DNA of 64,000 bases from Archilochus colubris (Eukaryota > Chordata > Aves > Apodiformes > Trochilidae): NCBI GenBank assembly GCA_023079485.1, contig CM041085.1:92453115-92517114 (forward strand). Direction: 5' to 3'. Positions 51,087 to 63,190 of this stretch are shown here, piece after piece (position 1 is the stretch's first letter; each line of letters starts with the position of its first letter). The position numbers were made by a program, and so were the translations under genes. The notes under the pieces were generated by a model, which had not been told where the DNA came from, did not search any database, and saw only the letters and a program-made list of their open reading frames with translations.

Positions 51087-54000
51087 GTGTTTTGCCCTCA
51101 GATTTCCTCTGTGGGAATTTTCTGAAGTTTGATATCTTTTAGAGGCCAGGTTTAAAACTGAGTATTTTCTCCACTTCTTACTGCAAAGAGCAAGAGAACA
51201 CCTTAAATGTTTTATCTGTCTCCCAGTGTGTAGTATATACACCATGTGGACATGTTGCATTTAAAGCAACACTCCTTTCTCTTTTACCTACCCACCAGTT
51301 CAGGGCCTCCCAAGGGCAATGCACAAGGCAAGGAAGGTGAAATCTGGTCATACTCACCATTGCATTTCACAGGAGATAAAAATGAAAGATCAGTGTCTGT
51401 CATGTCATATCTGCAATGCCACTGGACACAAAAGGCTTTTGCAGGATTCAAAATGCTTAAGAATATTGTCCTTGCTCCAGTTCTTTCACCTTCTAATGTT
51501 CCACTGGACAGTGACTTCCCTGACAGGGGAACCCGATACATAGATTTAATTTAAGTGCTTTCTGTGTAGGCACTTACAGCCTGCTGCTACAAAAACATGG
51601 AAGAAAATCCATTGCATTGATCACATTGGGAGATTTAAAAGCTACCACCTCCCTGGGCAGTGCCACCCACAGCCCAAGTTACCAATCCTTTTGATTTTGA
51701 AGAAAGCTGATAACCCCTGTGAAAGGCAGTGGTCACACCTGAACACCTGCAGGAATTCAGCACCTCCTCCTCCCATGCTGAATTCCTGCAGAGTGCATGA
51801 GGATGCCTTTCACAAGGAGAGATGGGTGCTGATCGTTTATGTGGTTGTGCAAATATTTTTTCTTTTTTATTCTCAAACAGTCTGATGTCTCCTAGAGCAC
51901 AGTTCCAGTTGCCTTGCTCAAGTCTGCTTGTCTGTTATATGAATTTTTGCTCATACTGTCTGCATTGCTAATATTGTCAACCACAGAATGGGTTTACTAT
52001 GTAGATTTTTTTTTCTTTGAGGTATTTAAGTATGGAATCTTGAAAAGATCAACTAATGACTTTTTTCTTTAAAAGTTTTTTTTTTTTTTTTTTGGAATTT
52101 AGGATTGTTAATGACAAGCTCTGCAAAATCCAAGAATTTAAAACTTGAAGTGAGTCGCTTCTGACCGATTCCTGTGGGAAAACTACTTAAAAGGAAGAAG
52201 AGAAGGAAAAAGATACACTATGCAAACAGAAGCATTTGTTTGGAGCAGGAACTTAATCCCAAATTCACAAAATAACCACTGCGCTATGGAGGTAAACACA
52301 GTGCATGTATTACAGACCTCTTATCTTTCATCCTGACTCAGAACTAACTCAGTTACTTAGATAAAAGTGGAACCAAACCAGCAGACTGCATGGAGAAGGA
52401 GATTACATAGCAGGTGGATTCTTACATTCTGCTGAAGCTCACACAATTAGTTCAAGGTAGCTAAGCCAACAAGGCTGTGCATGGGCTTCTTTGCAAGACT
52501 CACAAGATGCAAGGCAGACCTCTGCCATCTAGAACTTATCCTGTCAGAAAAAAAAATATTAATATAGAAATACCAACACCCTTACCTGACAAGATCAAGG
52601 GACATGGAAATGCTTTGGAGAAGAGATAAAGCAGTTCTTCATAAAAAACTTGAAGAGTGAAATATTGAGTCATATGGTGTTACAGTAACAGGTCAGTCAG
52701 ACACTGACTGTGAGAAAGGTCATTATTGTTTGAAATGAGTTTCAGAAGAAAACTATCTTTGATGATGATAAGGACTTTCTGAATCCCACTTTAGTTGTCT
52801 TCTTTTATAGAGCTTCTCTGATCTGAGTATTCTACTGGTTTTGCTTTTAAAATTGAAAAAAGTACATGAGTAAAGAAACAAGAAAGAAGTTTTATTATGT
52901 TTAAAGTTGTATGATTAGAACTTTCTGATGTGACTAGACCAGATGAATAAAGAAAGGAATTGAAAGTTAAATATCTGAAGATTTTTTTACTGGTGTAAGG
53001 GCATCAAGACCTTTTTCTGTGAAGTTTAAATCAGCTAGAAGTGAAGTAGATGGATCTGCTGTGATTCTCATCCACGTAGGATTTCTCATGACTTGTGTCT
53101 AAAGAACACGTGAGAAAGGCAGAAAACCAGTGACCTATCTATTGTGGGAACATCATATATGCTTATGCACTTTCTAAAGGCAGTTTGATGCATTACAGTT
53201 TCTAGTATACCAACATCGTGTGTTTTCTCATCATATTTAGGAACATTACAGATCTTTTCATTTTTAACAGAGCAACCAAGACACTTGGCTTTTTTAGCTT
53301 GAAGTTCTTTGGATTTTCAACTTATAGATGTATTTTCAACTGGAAAATAAAAATGGTGTAAATGTTGTACACCATGATGTTTGAGACCAGAGCTCTCAAA
53401 TAAGTTTCTATAAGCAGCTAAAGAGAAAACCTTTTTTAAGCCATCCCATAGACAAACTCTGCAGCTTGATCCTTCTTACACAGTAATCTAGAAAGGAAAC
53501 CAGGTTTGCATCATCTATTTGCTTATTTTTCGGTCAACTAACAAAATCCCATTATTTTTAAAATGTGAATGGTTAATAAAAACCATATTTGGTCCTGGAT
53601 TATAGTCTTCTATATAATCAATGAACTTTGATTTTTTGCCATTAGCTGGGTTGTGAATGGTATTCTAGGAGAAGTATGAAAAAAAAAAGGCTCAAATAAC
53701 AAACAAAGCATTCCTCTGGCATTTGCTGTGGAAGAAACAGTTGTTGCTTCCTAGTACTTGAGGCTTAATGCAAGTATGATCCTTTTTGGCCTTAATTATT
53801 CAGATACCTTGATCTTATTGTATCTTCCTGCTACTTATATATGATTTTGGGTTTGCAGGCAGATGACCATGGCTGGGGAGGTTTTCAGAGAGCTGAATTT
53901 TTAAGGAAGTTCACAAAAGTGGATTAGATTTCTAAAAGCCACCTTTGCAGGCTCCACCATTTCCTTCTGTGACCTGTGTAGTAGGCTTAAATCTTATCTG

Positions 54001-54476
54001 ACATTAGTAACATGAAATATGGGCATGCAGTCTTAATTTGTCACACAAGTTTCTCCTCAAGTCAAAAGACAAAAAAAGGGTCACCTCGAGCTAGCAGCCC
54101 AATCCCTCCCTTCTACAAGAGGCACCCTGGAGATGCTGCTCCTTCCATTTACTAGAGAGTGAGTCCAGACAACAAAATAAACACTTCAGCTGAGGAGAAC
54201 AGACACCATCCTTTAACCCCTGAAACTAGAGTACTTCAGAAGCTCTGATCTGCCAAATAGTTCTTATCCAGGAACTGAACCACTCCAGAAGTCACATCCC
54301 AGATACAGTGACAGCCCAAGTAAGTAAACTCGGCAGGGTCACTGATCTTTGGTAGGTGTTCTCCTCTTATGCAGCCACTTACAAGTTTTATGCCAGTCTT
54401 TACTTGCATTAATGACAGTCAACACAAAGAACCTAGCTAAGAATGGTATGTTACTCATGGAGGTCATCTTACTTAC

Positions 54477-54563
54477 TGTTATGACATGGTTTACTTTCGG
54501 GAAGGAGCTGCCCTTGGATGAAGGTTCAGTAGGACCAGCATCGACTTCTGAAACAAGGGACGC
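54477..54563 (-). CDS. 87-nt phase 0-0 exon, Ser/Pro-rich segment downstream of the PDZ
   Basis: The acceptor is a pyrimidine-rich stretch ending TTTGTTTTTAAAG and the donor is ATAACA followed by GTAAGTAAG, a near-perfect site. The 29 codons begin ASLVSEVDAG, pass through a Ser/Pro stretch (TEPSSKGSSFP) and end KVNHVIT. A second acceptor 14 bases in (TTGTTTCAG) would give a 73-nt exon and break the phase pattern, so I prefer the longer form. I recognise no domain. If spliced directly to the 44.8 kb exon the frame is kept (..HVIT then IPRIIL..). A missing PDZ exon should lie between this exon and the one at 56.2 kb. The donor and phase are seen; coding status is inferred. Confidence 0.52.
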
Positions 54564-56169
54564 CTTTAAAAACAAAGCAGCAGAAATGCATACTTTTATT
54601 CTGAACATTGATTAAGGAGAACAATTCTCTCCCCCTCAGGATACTATACAAATGCCTGGGCCTACTGTTATATATTCTTGCACAACGAAAGCAAATGAAA
54701 TTGCAGTTCTTGCTGTTCCCCATTTTTTATGAACACACAGTATATTTTAACTGCTGAAATGGTCAGTTCAGGAATTAGAAGCTGTAACAGAAGTTGTTTG
54801 TATCAAGAGAAAAATATTGGTTATTTGCACAGAGTCAAGTCTTGTGGTCTAAATATTAGGACTCCAATAGCGCACATGAATGCATGAATTGCTTCTCATC
54901 TCCCACCCACACACAAAAAGCAGAGATTTTTGGTTTTTCTACATCGTTTAAATAGATGAATGATTCTGCCATCTTGTGGGAGAAAGAAATCATAACTATT
55001 TGCAGGATAACAACATCAGGACATTACAGCATGGAACAGATTTTTCATTTCTTTTTTTACACGTTTCAATATTCATTAAAAAACCAGACATAAGTAGCAA
55101 GTTTACCTCAAATAGCCCCCAAAATAAGAATTAATTAAAGCCTCATGGAAGAATCTAAGCAAAATGGTTGATTTTTAAGATACTGACTATACCAGAAACT
55201 CTACTCAGAAGTTAAAGGTACAGACACTAAAAAATCTGGATTCTTTTCTTCCTCGATAATCTGACAATGTGAAATATGTAAGGAAATAATTAAATTATTT
55301 CACATAGGTTAAAATAAATAAAAAAAAAACATTAAAAAAGGATAATCCTTTCATAAGGTACAATGATAGAGAATTTTAACCATAATTAATCCTTTAAAAA
55401 ATGTTAAACTAACTTCTGTATGTGGATTGTGGAACAAGGAGCATGCTGGAGTAATAACTCTTCATTTACAGAGGTATAAATGAAAATTTAAAAGAATAAG
55501 AGCTGAAAAAAATACAGACCAGCTTCACCTCAAAGTGATTTTGTGGAGGCTCGTCCCACATTTTTTAAGCAAGTGGAAACTGAACAGTGGGTGAAATACA
55601 CATATCACAAAACTGTGTGTCATCACCACTGCTCTTGGGAACATCAGAAGCTCACAAGAGTGACTTCTGGTAGAAAAGATGAGATTTGAGGTGGAGCAGC
55701 CTCAGAGACACATTTACCACTTGGCACTGTAAGCCTCCATCAGGAAGGTTACCTTGAGCTGTCCTCTCCAGATGAAAATTACCTGGGAGAAATAAGCTCT
55801 CTAGTTTATATTTCTTTGTGAAAACTGCAATGAGCTCATCTAGTAAATCTAATACAATGTCACAAGAAAACTTCTTGGACGAAATACAACTGCATTTGTA
55901 CTTATGACTGCTTAATAAGACCATTATTTTCCTTTACAAATCAGCCATTTAAGTGAATAATGTTTTGTTAAGCACTTTGAACACAAAGATCTGAGCGTCA
56001 GAATATAATAATAAGAAATAATACATCAATTTAATGTAATTACAATTTCTTTATAATGTAGTTTGGGAAGTATCTAAAAAGCTATGGCAAGCCTAGATCT
56101 AGATCTTAAATTCCACAACTCTGAGTGATTTGATGAAAAAATAGCATCAAAAGAACACATCCCACCTAC
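54564..56169. other. interval that should contain the last PDZ exon; none recognised
   Basis: I searched the minus strand for a V-N-G or V-D-G start of PDZ strand 4 between good splice sites and found none. An exon-like piece near 55700-55790 has splice-like ends but does not read as PDZ. Confidence 0.5.
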
Positions 56170-56247
56170 CTCTGCCACTCTGTCTCCTGCTTGCACCCCA
56201 GCCATGTCTGCTGGACCATCTTTTGGCAGCCGTGCAAACATAATCCC
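56170..56247 (-). CDS. PDZ domain exon 2: strand 3 to the GD turn
   Basis: This 78-nt exon encodes 26 residues in phase 0-0, starting GIMFARL and running through the typical P.DGPAD.AGV..GDRV segment to a final E. In PDZ domains this is strand 3, the short helix A and the turn that leads into strand 4, normally followed by V-N-G. The acceptor is TTTCTTTTGTGTTATCAG and the donor is GCAGAG followed by GTAGGT, both good. Reading on into the intron gives VGG and then unrelated residues, so the domain should continue in another exon; none was found nearby. Together with the exon at 57.0 kb it gives 56 contiguous residues of a PDZ fold lacking the last third (strands 4 and 6 and helix B, which carries a specificity residue). 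Expected role: scaffold binding to C-terminal peptides at a membrane. Confidence 0.82.
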
Positions 56248-56914
56248 CTGATAACACAAAAGAAACATTTCAGATCTGATTTCTTCCATTGTTCTTAGAT
56301 GTAAAAAACAAATGGGAAATAATTAATTTTCAAGAACTTTTGTTCTGCTGCCTCTATTAAAATAAACAATAAACATCTTAATCCATTAGCAAGAAAAAAA
56401 TAGCTTTCATGGCTGATACATCCAATGAACAAAAGTCATTAATTATTTACATTGTGGCTCGAGGGACAGACAGGGAAACAAAGATTTATTTAAGAGATAA
56501 TTAAGTGAGATGTGAGAAATACGTCTCTCAAATCAACTTAGCTCCTGGAAACGAGCAAATGGGATGGGAGAGGCATGTGGATTGCCAAGGAGTGACCCCA
56601 AATTGAAGCAGAAATTGGAAACTAGACAGCAACATTTCACCCATCAGGGTGTCTTTGGAAAACCATTGGTTTACATAAGGTTTTCTCTCCAAAATCATCC
56701 CTTCAGGAGCTTCTCCATCAAAATCAACTGCCAGCTTCCACTTTGGGTGAAAAGTTAACCATGTTTTACCCTTGTTAGATTTATTATGAAAACACTTATT
56801 ATGTCCTATCAAGGATAACCTCAGAAAGAAAACAAAGAAACACAATAGTTCGAAGAACTGCTCATCAGTTTCTTTCTAATGATTACTAGATAAATTTTGA
56901 GTAATGAAATGCAC

Positions 56915-57004
56915 CTCATCATTGTCTTTACATGGAGATGAGCCCTTTCCACCAGCAATGCTAATACCAAGACTCCCCATTTGACTGCACACAGTAATGG
57001 TTAT
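56915..57004 (-). CDS. PDZ domain exon 1: strands 1-2 and binding loop
   Basis: This 90-nt exon encodes 30 residues in phase 0-0. It begins ITITV (strand 1), then has the carboxylate-binding loop in the form GSLGISIAGG, and ends GKGSSPCKDNDE. In PDZ domains the loop (X-phi-G-phi, here S-L-G-I) binds the C-terminal carboxylate of partner proteins. The acceptor is AATTCTTTTCCAG; the donor is GAG followed by GTGCAT, a weaker GT site. The IAGGKGS.P.K..DE pattern is close to what I remember of the first PDZ of Scribble, a membrane-associated polarity scaffold. The join to the next exon is in frame and continues the domain without a gap, which is the main reason to call this real. It could instead belong to another PDZ scaffold I cannot name. 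It is too short to stand out as an open frame. Confidence 0.78.
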
Positions 57005-60000
57005 CTGGAAAAGAATTATAATGGATAAGTGGCCTGATTAATCAAAAACATTGCCTATTAATTACATGAGCAATGAAAATCTACCTCCCACTCTGAACTC
57101 CAGCAGATTTTCCCCTCTGGAGCTCAGCCCAGAGAAAAATGGGCTGATACACTTCAACACCATGCAAAACTAGCCTTTACTCTTCAATAACACCAAGAAT
57201 GCATTATTTCTCTAGGTTTTAGTCATGCCAAGACCACATAAGGTTGTTTACCATGCTGCTGACCAAACTTGTTGTCTCATAAAACCCACCACTTTACTGA
57301 GCATTCACAATGGCAACAACACCAGTACACAGAGGGAGCAGGTTTTTCATAAGTTTATGAAAAACCTTTGCTTTGAAACCTCATCAACAATCTGATTTGC
57401 TTATTCTCTAATTCTTCTGAGAGCAGACAAATGTATCTCAGCACTACAGGAGTAATATTCTTTACTTTTAAATGAGCTTTGTGTGTGTATATGTTAACTC
57501 CATCAAATGATTTGACAGTACTATAAGCATTAAAATTAAAAATATCAGGAATATTTTTACATGCTTTAAAAATCAGAGCAAGTTGTAGTCTACTTAGTCT
57601 ATTTTCCTGTCACTGGTATATGAAAAAATTTAGTGCAAAATCTCAGATAATTTTTTCAATTCACAGAATTCACAACAAAGACCAAATAAAATTTCTTTCA
57701 AGTTCCAATGACAGCTTACATTTAAGAATTATTCCTTCCAGTTCCTGGTTGTTTTTTTTATGTTAGTGGCAACAACAATTACATTAAATTTCAAGTACAC
57801 ATTGTCATAGTGCAGAGGAATCTGAACGCAAATTGCATTTCATCTCATCACATGAGTAAAATGTTCTTATTTTCATTGATTTGCTTTATATCTCTGAGAC
57901 AATTCAGGCTTCAAATAACTTGTTTTGTTTTACAATTATGGCTATTTTAACACAGCTGCGTTTCAAAACTTAACAAATGTATGCAGTTTTTCTAGCAGGT
58001 ATAACATACACATCTCAAATTCCTTTTGCCTAAAAAGTTAAGAAAATATCCTACAAGTCAAATGCAAACAACCCTGCCAAATGTTGCTTAGACTTAGCAT
58101 TACCCCACATGCTCAAGACTTCACAATTCTGGGCAGTGCTTTGGTGCCAGGTCCCAGCACAGGTGCCCCACGGGGCGAGCTGCCTTCCCTGGGGCTGCAT
58201 CCTACAACTCCATGTATGCAGCTCAATTCTGCACCTCCTGCCCCAGGGATGGTCACTGCTTTGGTGCCATCTGTACTAGGGCACCCTGGGAGACAACACA
58301 TAAAGCATGGTTCCAGCTCATGTGCTCCAAAGCATGCCAAGATGGGATATAGCAATTAAATTCAGACTATGGCTTTCTCCATAAACTTCAGCCCAAATCT
58401 TGCTGTTCTCACTGATAAATTTTCACTTGGATATTTTCATCCCTTTTCACAGAACAAAGGCTTTCTCAAGCTATTAGGGTAAGGCCATGTCATTGCTCCT
58501 AAACCACGGACTTAGCTGAGTGCCCACCTGCACACACCCTTGGCTTGACCTTACAATGCCAAAGCTGGACATACAAAATGAGACAATATTGAATAGCTAC
58601 AAAGTATTTATATTTTTTTAATGGGAAATCTTTTTCCATATAAGCCAGTGGAAGCCTCAGCTCCACAAACCTCAGCTTACACTCTGCAAAAGGTAAGTCC
58701 CATGACATCTACCATGCAACGTCTCCTTTACATCTTTCATAAGCTGCCTTGTACAAGAAGTGCATCTTCCCCACAGACATGCAGACTTCCCCATGGACAA
58801 GTGGAGCCCACCCATCAGCCATCCCAGCCCATGCAGCAGTTTAATACCTTCAGTGGGGGTTGTGGAGCATCCACCACCCTCAAATCCTCTGGGATCCATC
58901 CACTCTCACTGGGGATGCTGCCCACTCCTGAGGTGGGTGGCTGCACCTTAGTGTTAGTCCCTGGAAGAGTCTTCCCTTTCATTGCCAGCTTGTGTTTTTC
59001 TTGAAGAGATGTTCTGATATTTCTTTGATTTCTCATGCTATCGTTGGTATCAAAAAGGCTGCCAGAAAACTTGGAAATAGGCTCCTGGGTGTTAAAGATA
59101 AAAAAGTAAACACTGCAATAACAAGAAAAATACCTGATACCCAGAACCTACCCATCATAGATTGGAGTTGTTTGTCTCTGTCACATTGCTCCACGTTGAT
59201 ATGTTTCAGTAAAGATGAAACTACAACTTTAAAGCAAGTGTACAAGTATCTTTCTTTCACCATTATTTCCCTGAGCATAGTTTTTCCTCAACATGGAAGT
59301 AGAAATTGTGGGAACAAGAGGAGGACTGGGATTCACACAGCTTTTCTCTAGATCCCTGGCACACACAAGCACATAAAACCCATATACCCAACTAAGTTCT
59401 TCAGTGCGCTAGGAAAAGGGGCATGAGACTACTTTAGGCAGCTTCTGACAGCCCAGTAGCACTGAATCCACTGTCCCAGAGGAAGGAGCCATATGTATGA
59501 AGCAAAGGAAAGGGCTTCCATGCAGAAAAACTGATACTCAGGTGACAGACACCTGGTGGACACAGGCTAGAGAAAACACAGCATCCAGGCTTCCCTGACA
59601 TCAGCATCCTGAAGGAGCATTAACCAAAGTTAAACGTGCAGTGGGGTAGCACTGCAACTTCACTGGTCCCTGGGACACACAGAGCTTGTTCACAACCTGA
59701 AAGAGATGGAGGGATGTTGGGAACCGGGGATATAAGTGGGAGTAAAACACTGAAACATACGTATCTTATCATTGCTCAGGTTACTCATCTTAACCTGCAA
59801 GTTGAACTGTACTCCTGGGCTTTGGATTGTACCTTTTAATTGCAAGCAAAGTAATGGAATAAAACCTTGAGCAAGATTCTGTACCCTCTGCACAAGCAAG
59901 GATGGGAAAGTACAGGCAGAGCAGCTTCCCATCAACACAAACTCAACAGCATAGCACTATGAGCAGATTGCAGTTTCTTGAGGGACATACAAGTCCTTCC

Positions 60001-60022
60001 TGACTTCAAGGAAACTACCTAC
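57005..60022. other. probable intron of the PDZ gene
   Basis: This is a 3-kb stretch between phase-matched exons. The GC-richer patches at 58130-58330 and 58780-58960 give open frames on both strands without domains or convincing splice sites. Confidence 0.5.
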
Positions 60023-60226
60023 ATCATCAGGATCCTCCAGTTCTTCCGCTTCTTGCTCAGGACTGATCCTTCCTTCCTTCCATTTTCCATTAGCAGAGCT
60101 GAATTTATACAGGTTACCACCATGCAAACTTTCCTTTCCTTTCAATGAGGCCCAGCGAGAGCCCTGGGAGCTCCAGTTATGGCCACTGTACAGTTTAGGA
60201 GACTTGGGAAGCCACTTCATAGAGCC
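60023..60226 (-). CDS. 204-nt phase 0-0 exon, basic to acidic linker before the PDZ domain
   Basis: The acceptor is a long pyrimidine tract (T9 then C8) ending TTCCTCTCAG. The donor is GATGAT followed by GTAGGTAG. A second possible donor four bases later would leave phase 1 and break the frame to the next exon, so I chose the first. The 68 codons are open throughout. The first 50 residues are basic and rich in W, S and K (for example KWLPKSPKLY, SRWASLKGKE); the last 18 turn strongly acidic (EQEAEELEDPDD). An acidic run just before a PDZ strand is also found upstream of the first PDZ of Scribble. I recognise no domain here; it looks like a flexible linker. The next coding exon is at 57.0 kb, after a 3-kb intron. 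Codon use is more balanced than in the AT-rich flanks. The G8A10 run on the plus strand is simply this exon's polypyrimidine tract. Confidence 0.62.
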
Positions 60227-60372
60227 CTGAGAGGAACATGACAGAGGGGGGGGAAAAAAAAAAGCAACAAACAGATTTTGAGCAATTGATTCAGACATGA
60301 TGTGAGGAAATCATCTGGCAAGTCCTGCAAGGTATATTAGTATCTTGTAAATATTGGGTTTCCCCTATTTAC

Positions 60373-60434
60373 CTTGAGAGGTACCTTCAGTCCCAGAGAG
60401 ACACTTTGGTGATACAAAGAGCAAGTGAAGGCTG
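60373..60434 (-). CDS. candidate upstream exon of the PDZ gene (62 nt)
   Basis: On the minus strand a branch-point-like CTACTAAT and a short pyrimidine run end in TTTCAG at the upstream edge, and the exon closes at CTCAAG followed by GTAAAT. One frame is open with two leading bases completing a codon, then about 20 residues ending KVPLK, and it exits in phase 0. That is the phase in which the next exon, about 150 bp downstream on this strand, enters. The joined peptide is basic and hydrophilic with no recognisable domain. Frame 0 is closed by a stop, and one other frame is also open. The splice motifs are seen; membership in the gene is inferred only from phase and proximity, so this is the weakest of the coding exons on this strand. 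A chance acceptor-donor pair remains possible. Confidence 0.33.
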
Positions 60435-62716
60435 CTGAAATTAGTAGAAGCCTTCAGGGACTTATGCAAGCATAGAACCAAGCCCATCTTCAGCATCATA
60501 AAGAAGAATTAATGATCGACAACAGTATTCAGTAAGGTAACACTTTGTACTATGAATAAACAAGAATTCTTAAACCTTCAACGACCATCTCATCCATGAC
60601 CTGTGTTAAAAAAGCCTATCAAATCACCCTCTTTTCATTATCTATTAAATGAATATTCAGTTTGTTGAGTGGTTCAAATAGATAGCTGGGACCACTTAAT
60701 AAGTGGGATAATACTACTAAATCAATCTTTTAAGGTTTGCTGATTTTCAAAGTAATTAGAGTCCAGTTTTCAAAAAACATCCATTATTTATTTACATCAA
60801 AAAAATTCCACCTCTCTTCTTCATACACAGAAGTTCATAAATGCAACTTGTGTCAAGGCTGCCTATATACCTTAATTTCACAGAACTTTTCAAGTAATTT
60901 TTCAAAGTCACCTTTATTTTTCTTTAAGCTTTATTTTAGTCTCGCCTTTAAATTCTCTTATGGTGATAAAAATCCACTGGCAGAAAGCAGCCTGATGTCA
61001 TCAGAATAGGTACATTAACACTAATGCTCCAAGAAGGCAAAGAGAACACAAAATTAATGAAAAATTTCATCAACAAGCTTATGGTGGAGAAATCAGCAGC
61101 ACAGAGTGACATTCACATTGTTTAAAGTGATTTCATTCAGATTTAACAATTCTTTAAGCTCCCATTTTTCCATTTCAATGCAGAATGGCTATGTTCACAC
61201 AAAGAGATCTCTTGCTGTTATGTTATCAGCACCCCAAATGTCACTATCTCTGTTAGATCTAAGGTTGAGAAGGAAAAGGAGATAGGAGAAGGCTGGACAT
61301 GCTTATTCATCTTCAGCTGTTGAATGAGCTCCACTTGAGATTCTTCACTTGCTTTTCATTTTAGAATGGCTGAAAAGACTAAAAAATGGACAAGATCTCA
61401 GGTGTCTCATTGGAAAATATTCCAGACCTTTCTGTGAGTCCAGAAAAGATCATAGCCCCAACAAAGGATTATTTGCATTGTAGATAGGAGGCATGGCTGG
61501 CCTATAGAGGGAATTTGCTGTTTAAAAACATTTTGAACAGCACTTGCACACAGCAGTACCCCTCTCTGCTAACAAAGAGCTTGCATTTCTGGTTCTCCTA
61601 AACCACGCTGCTCAGGACCCTTGAGCTAAGTGTTGATTTAGTTCATCAGTGAACAGAATGTGAAAGCAGCACTGACAATCATTACGCGGCACTGTCTCCC
61701 CTTCCTCCTGACAATTCAAAAGGCAGGCAGGGCACCTCCTGGTGTTTCTTTATGCTTGCCTTGAATAAGGAAACACAGGGCATTCTTACACTGGAACTTT
61801 ATTTCCTTCAAATATTAACTAGGTGGATAGCAATTCCAAACAGACAGGTAAATAGCACACTAGCTGAAGTTGTTTGTTCTCCTTTTGGTCTGTTTTATTT
61901 CAGAACAGCTAATATGACACCTCCCAATGTTCAGGGTATTTCCAGAAACAGTTTAAATCCTTGTCAACTTTTAAGCTCATTAAGAAGTCATAAAGCAATT
62001 TCACTCTAAAAATAAACACAAGTACAGTGAAGCATTTAATGTCTTCATAGGGAATGTCTCATCCTTCTTTGACCCTGATCCCTGATCCTAACCAACAGCT
62101 TTTCAAACTCAGCCTGACAAATTCTCCAAGAACAGCGAAAAAACTCTTCCCTCAAGGTAACAAAAATAGATTTCAAATTGTCACATGCAAAGTTTGCTAC
62201 CAGAGACTGAAGGTACAGCTCTGCTTGCTGTGCTTTAATGTGAAGTGACCACTCAATCTGATGGTTTTTTTACTGGATTTTGCTTTCCCTCCCCAAAATA
62301 AAACCAAGTCCTTACTCTGATGTATTACTGAAAACTGCATTAGTTGGGCAGGAAGCTTTGAACATCTCTCAAGGCAGAAATTGATAGGAGTTTAGCTAAG
62401 ATAGAACTGCACTCCACAAATACAGCTACCTTAAAAAACCTCCTGCAACTTATTAGGACACTCTCATTGTATTAAATACTGTGGGACCACACTTTGAGAC
62501 AAAAGAAGCTACTGGCAAATATCCTGATACTACGAGAGAATATTGATTTATCCTTATGTATACATACAAATTTTACAGATCATAATTGGTCTTCTTACTA
62601 GCCAGGTATGGTGGGAAGCTTCTTCTCACATTCTATACATTGGAAAGCTGAGTCCCAAAAAGACTAAAAAGGTCAATGTTTTACGCCATTAGTAGCAAAT
62701 AAAGAGTGAAGCGCAT
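60435..62716. other. no supported exon; upstream intron of the PDZ gene or intergenic
   Basis: AT-rich unique sequence. I found no further minus-strand exon that I could support before the CR1 at 62717. The same holds for 63191-64000, which reaches the window edge. Confidence 0.5.
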
Positions 62717-63190
62717 CATCACAGAATCATGGAATGGTTTAGGTTTGAAGGAACCTTAAAGATCATCTAGTTCCAACCCCCCTACATGAGCAGGGACACC
62801 TCCCACTAGACCAGGTTGATCAATGCCCCATCCAACAGGAAATACTTTTTTTCCTAATGTCTAACATAAATCTCCCCTCTTCAAGTTTGAAACCATTTCC
62901 CCTTGTCCTCTCACTGCACACTTGTGTCAAAATCCCTACCCCAGCTGTCTTGTAGGTGCCCTTAAGATATTGAGAGGCTGCTATGAAGACACCTCAGAGC
63001 CTCCTCTTCTCCAGGCTGAACAACCCCAACTTCCTCAGCCTGGTTTATAGGGGAGGTGCTACAGCCCTCTGAGCATTTTAGTGGCTCTCTGGACACATTC
63101 CAGAACTCTGTGTCTTTCCTATGTTGGGGACTCCAGAACTGGATACAGTACTCCATGTACAGAGCAGAGGGGAAAATCACCTCCACATAA
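62717..63190 (-). mobile_element. CR1 LINE 3' part
   Basis: Plus-strand reading shows ATCACAGAATCATGGAATGG..GATCATCTAGTTCCAACCCCCC, then the reversed ORF2 end (CCCCTTGTCCTCTCACTGCACA, CTCCTCTTCTCCAGGCTGAACAACCCC, GGACTCCAGAACTGGATACAGTACTCC). It is 5'-truncated with frame disruptions; the minus-strand open frame at 62962-63261 is part of it. Confidence 0.94.

Larger units (their letters stand above)
44859..54476. other. probable intron sequence of the PDZ gene
   Basis: If the 54.5 and 44.8 kb exons belong to one transcript, this is a 9.6-kb intron. It holds the AAT array, two CR1 fragments, the inverted repeat at 51060, a T16 run near 52077 and two exon-like frames I could not confirm (minus 51355-51520, plus 49684-49865). 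Confidence 0.5.

Noticed and set aside
51355..51520. Minus-strand exon-like piece with a good donor (GTGAGTAT)
   Set aside because: Its only open frame needs an entry phase that does not match the phase-0 exit of the 54.5 kb exon, and the sequence shows no family signature.
55652..55924. Minus-strand 90-codon frame considered as the missing PDZ exon
   Set aside because: None of its frames shows PDZ strand 4 or helix B; the splice-like ends appear coincidental.
56528..56845. Minus-strand 105-codon frame between the PDZ exons and their neighbours
   Set aside because: No acceptor-donor pair in a compatible phase and no domain; length is within chance.
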